Assembly: GCA_934277655.1 (NCBI GenBank)
Contig: CAKQVC010000096.1
Location: forward strand, 1-7,356
Origin: an uncultured Clostridia bacterium
GTDB taxonomy: Bacteria > Bacillota > Clostridia > Peptostreptococcales > Anaerovoracaceae
Reading direction: 5' to 3'
Length of the DNA stretch: 7,356 nt
A model generated the notes under the pieces. The model was given only the letters and a program-made list of their open reading frames with translations, did not search any database and was not told where the DNA came from. A program made the translations under genes and the position numbers. Below are positions 5,730 through 7,356 of this stretch, piece by piece (position 1 is the stretch's first letter; the number at the start of each line of letters is the position of its first letter).

Positions 5730-5779
5730 AACTGCTCCCCCAAGCTTAATTTTTATCAGCTCACAGGAGCAGTTTTTTT
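5730..5779 (+). terminator. Intrinsic terminator of spoVT reaching into mfd
   Basis: AACTGCTCC (5730-5738) and GGAGCAGTT (5766-5774) form a perfect 9-bp stem, with T's continuing to 5779. The loop is long (27 nt) but contains a possible inner AGCT/AGCT pairing (5743-5746 with 5758-5761). The right arm and U-tract lie within the last codons of the convergent mfd gene. In the minus direction no T-run follows the stem, so it should not terminate mfd. Confidence 0.75.
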
Positions 5780-7356
5780 ACTGTCGTTTAATAATTCCAG
5801 TGCATCCAGAAGGTCTTTCATCATGCTGGTCAAGTTTGTCGAAATACGGATAAAAGGTTCCAACCCGCCATGAACAAAAACCTTGCTGCCGAATTTTTCG
5901 TTGAGATTAAACAACGCATAGCCTGTCAGTGGATTTTTCTTATCAAAATCCAGAACCAGATAAGCTTTATCGCTCTTTTTCCGGCTTCCCGATGCTGCAG
6001 ACGCAAAGCCTTTCATTTCCGGCTGCATGTGATGAATTCTGGTAATCGCCAGTTCTCCTGCCAGATATCTTGCATGAGAAATTTTGATCAGGTTAATCGT
6101 CTGTTGCGGCACATCACCGAAACGATCCATCATTTCATCAACGATCTCATCTTCATCATCAAAGGTATGAATAGTCGCAATTTTTTTATACATTTGTAAT
6201 TTCAGCGTTTCGTTCTGAATATACGTGTCCGGAATGTATGCAGAAAGTGGTATTTCGACAGAGATTTCTTCCTTGTTTTCACTTACAATTTCTCCCTGAA
6301 GTGCTCTTACTGCATCATCGATCATCTTACAGTACAACTCGTACCCTATATTCATCATATATCCATGCTGGGCTGTACCCAGAAGGTTTCCGGCGCCTCG
6401 GATCTCCAGATCACGCATGGCAACTTTAAAGCCTGCTCCGAACTCGGTAAATTCCCGGATAGCTTTTAGCCTTTTTTCTGCTACTTCTGTCAGAACCTTG
6501 TCTTTTTGATACATCAGATATGCATACGCCAGACGATTGGAACGGCCCACGCGCCCCCTCAGCTGATAAAGCTGTGAAAGCCCATAGCGGTCGGAATCCA
6601 TAATGATCATCGTATTTGCATTTGGTATGTCGATACCGGATTCGATGATGGTCGTTGCAACAAGAACATTATTTTCTCCGTTGATAAAGCTAAGCATCAC
6701 ATTTTCCAGAGAATGTTCGTTCATCTGTCCATGACCGACTGCCACCCTGGCATCCGGGACCAGTGCTTCGATCTTATCTGCGATCTGCTGGATTCCTCTG
6801 ACACGGTTAAACACTACGTAAACCTGACCTCCTCGTCCCAGTTCTCTTTCGATGATTTCCTTAATCAACATATCATCCTGTTCCAGAACATAAGTCTGTA
6901 CCGGATATCGTTCTTCCGGCGGTTCTGTGATGAGGCTCATATCTTTAATACCGGTCAATGACATGTTCAGTGTCCTCGGAATCGGTGTCGCTGAAAGAGT
7001 CAGCACATCTACGTTCTTTTTCAGTTTCTTGATGGTTTCCTTATCCTCTACACCGAATCTTTGTTCCTCATCAACAACAAGAAGACCCAGATCCTGAAAC
7101 TTAATATCCCTGGACAAAAGCCTGTGCGTACCGACGATCAGATCAATCTGTCCTTTTGATAGTTCATCGAGAATCTTTTCCTGCTGTGCCGGGGAACGGA
7201 ATCTCGATAACATCTCCACTTTAAACGGAAACTGTTCAAATCGCTCTTTCAACGTGTAAAAATGCTGGTTAGCCAGTATTGTCGTCGGTACGAGAACTGC
7301 TGCCTGTTTTCCCTCGGAAACGCATTTAAACAATGCTCTTGCAGCGACCTCGGTCT
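5756..7356 (-). CDS. mfd: Transcription-repair coupling factor Mfd (C-terminal part, cut by window edge)
   Basis: The last 532 or so residues of an Mfd protein, normally about 1150-1180 residues. Mfd is a superfamily 2 dsDNA translocase that pushes stalled RNA polymerase off lesions and recruits UvrA. The window edge cuts the Walker A region: the first full codons give TEVAARA, normally preceded by GxGKT, so the frame is open to 7356 and the TTG at 7333 is not a true start. In this partial numbering the DEEQ box is at about 95-98, SATPIPR at 121-127, the QLRGRVGR motif VI at 264-271, and the TRG-type translocation motif (FKVAMRDLEIRGAGN) at about 309-323. The C-terminal TRCF/D7 domain follows. 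No frameshift is seen. It ends 51 bp from spoVT, tail to tail, and its last codons carry part of the spoVT terminator. I see no terminator of its own. Confidence 0.97.
   Translation of the reverse strand, partial: TEVAARALFKCVSEGKQAAVLVPTTILANQHFYTLKERFEQFPFKVEMLSRFRSPAQQEKILDELSKGQIDLIVGTHRLLSRDIKFQDLGLLVVDEEQRFGVEDKETIKKLKKNVDVLTLSATPIPRTLNMSLTGIKDMSLITEPPEERYPVQTYVLEQDDMLIKEIIERELGRGGQVYVVFNRVRGIQQIADKIEALVPDARVAVGHGQMNEHSLENVMLSFINGENNVLVATTIIESGIDIPNANTMIIMDSDRYGLSQLYQLRGRVGRSNRLAYAYLMYQKDKVLTEVAEKRLKAIREFTEFGAGFKVAMRDLEIRGAGNLLGTAQHGYMMNIGYELYCKMIDDAVRALQGEIVSENKEEISVEIPLSAYIPDTYIQNETLKLQMYKKIATIHTFDDEDEIVDEMMDRFGDVPQQTINLIKISHARYLAGELAITRIHHMQPEMKGFASAASGSRKKSDKAYLVLDFDKKNPLTGYALFNLNEKFGSKVFVHGGLEPFIRISTNLTSMMKDLLDALELLNDSKKTAPVS

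Noticed and set aside
7331..7333. TTG at 7333 as a start codon for a short helicase gene.
   Set aside because: The frame is open to the window edge and the codons upstream encode the expected Mfd residues after Walker A, so this is an internal leucine.

Overview
The window looks like chromosomal DNA from an anaerobic, spore-forming Clostridia (Bacillota). Supporting this are a recognisable spoVT, a SpoVB/YabM-type flippase, an rqcP of the Firmicutes type, purine-rich Shine-Dalgarno sites (AAGGAGG, GGAGG) and short A/U-rich terminators. The core genes match the conserved Bacillus/Clostridia block mfd - spoVT - yabM/spoVB - mazG(yabN) - rqcP(yabO), here with an HU gene between mazG and rqcP. 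I could not assign a genus.

Layout, left to right. At 11-394 (+) is a small membrane-anchored DUF4363-type protein. It converges on the main minus-strand group and shares a perfect bidirectional terminator with it (496-521). Reading leftwards from 5022, the minus group is: a probable MTA/SAH deaminase (mtaD-like), a SpoVB/YabM-type MOP flippase, a two-domain MazG nucleotide pyrophosphohydrolase, HU, and RqcP. A weak-looking but perfect hairpin terminator lies between HU and rqcP. A 190-bp divergent region (5023-5212) separates this group from spoVT (+). It carries a good match to a forespore sigma-F/sigma-G promoter just ahead of spoVT, and overlapping inverted repeats. spoVT is followed by a long-loop terminator whose 3' arm and U-tract lie inside the end of mfd. 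The minus-strand mfd runs off the right edge at its Walker A motif.

The genes belong to several housekeeping systems: transcription-coupled repair (Mfd), forespore gene control (SpoVT), envelope/spore-wall lipid-linked precursor export (flippase), nucleotide-pool and methylthioadenosine/SAH clean-up (MazG, deaminase), nucleoid architecture (HU) and rescue of stalled 50S subunits (RqcP). I see no mobile element, CRISPR array, rRNA or tRNA, and no gene-free stretch above 300 bases.

I did not find a convincing undescribed system. The points most worth checking are the inverted orientation of spoVT relative to its usual neighbours, the forespore promoter, the rqcP stop codon that forms the first bases of its own terminator, the terminator inside mfd, and the missing yabP/yabQ/divIC continuation after rqcP.
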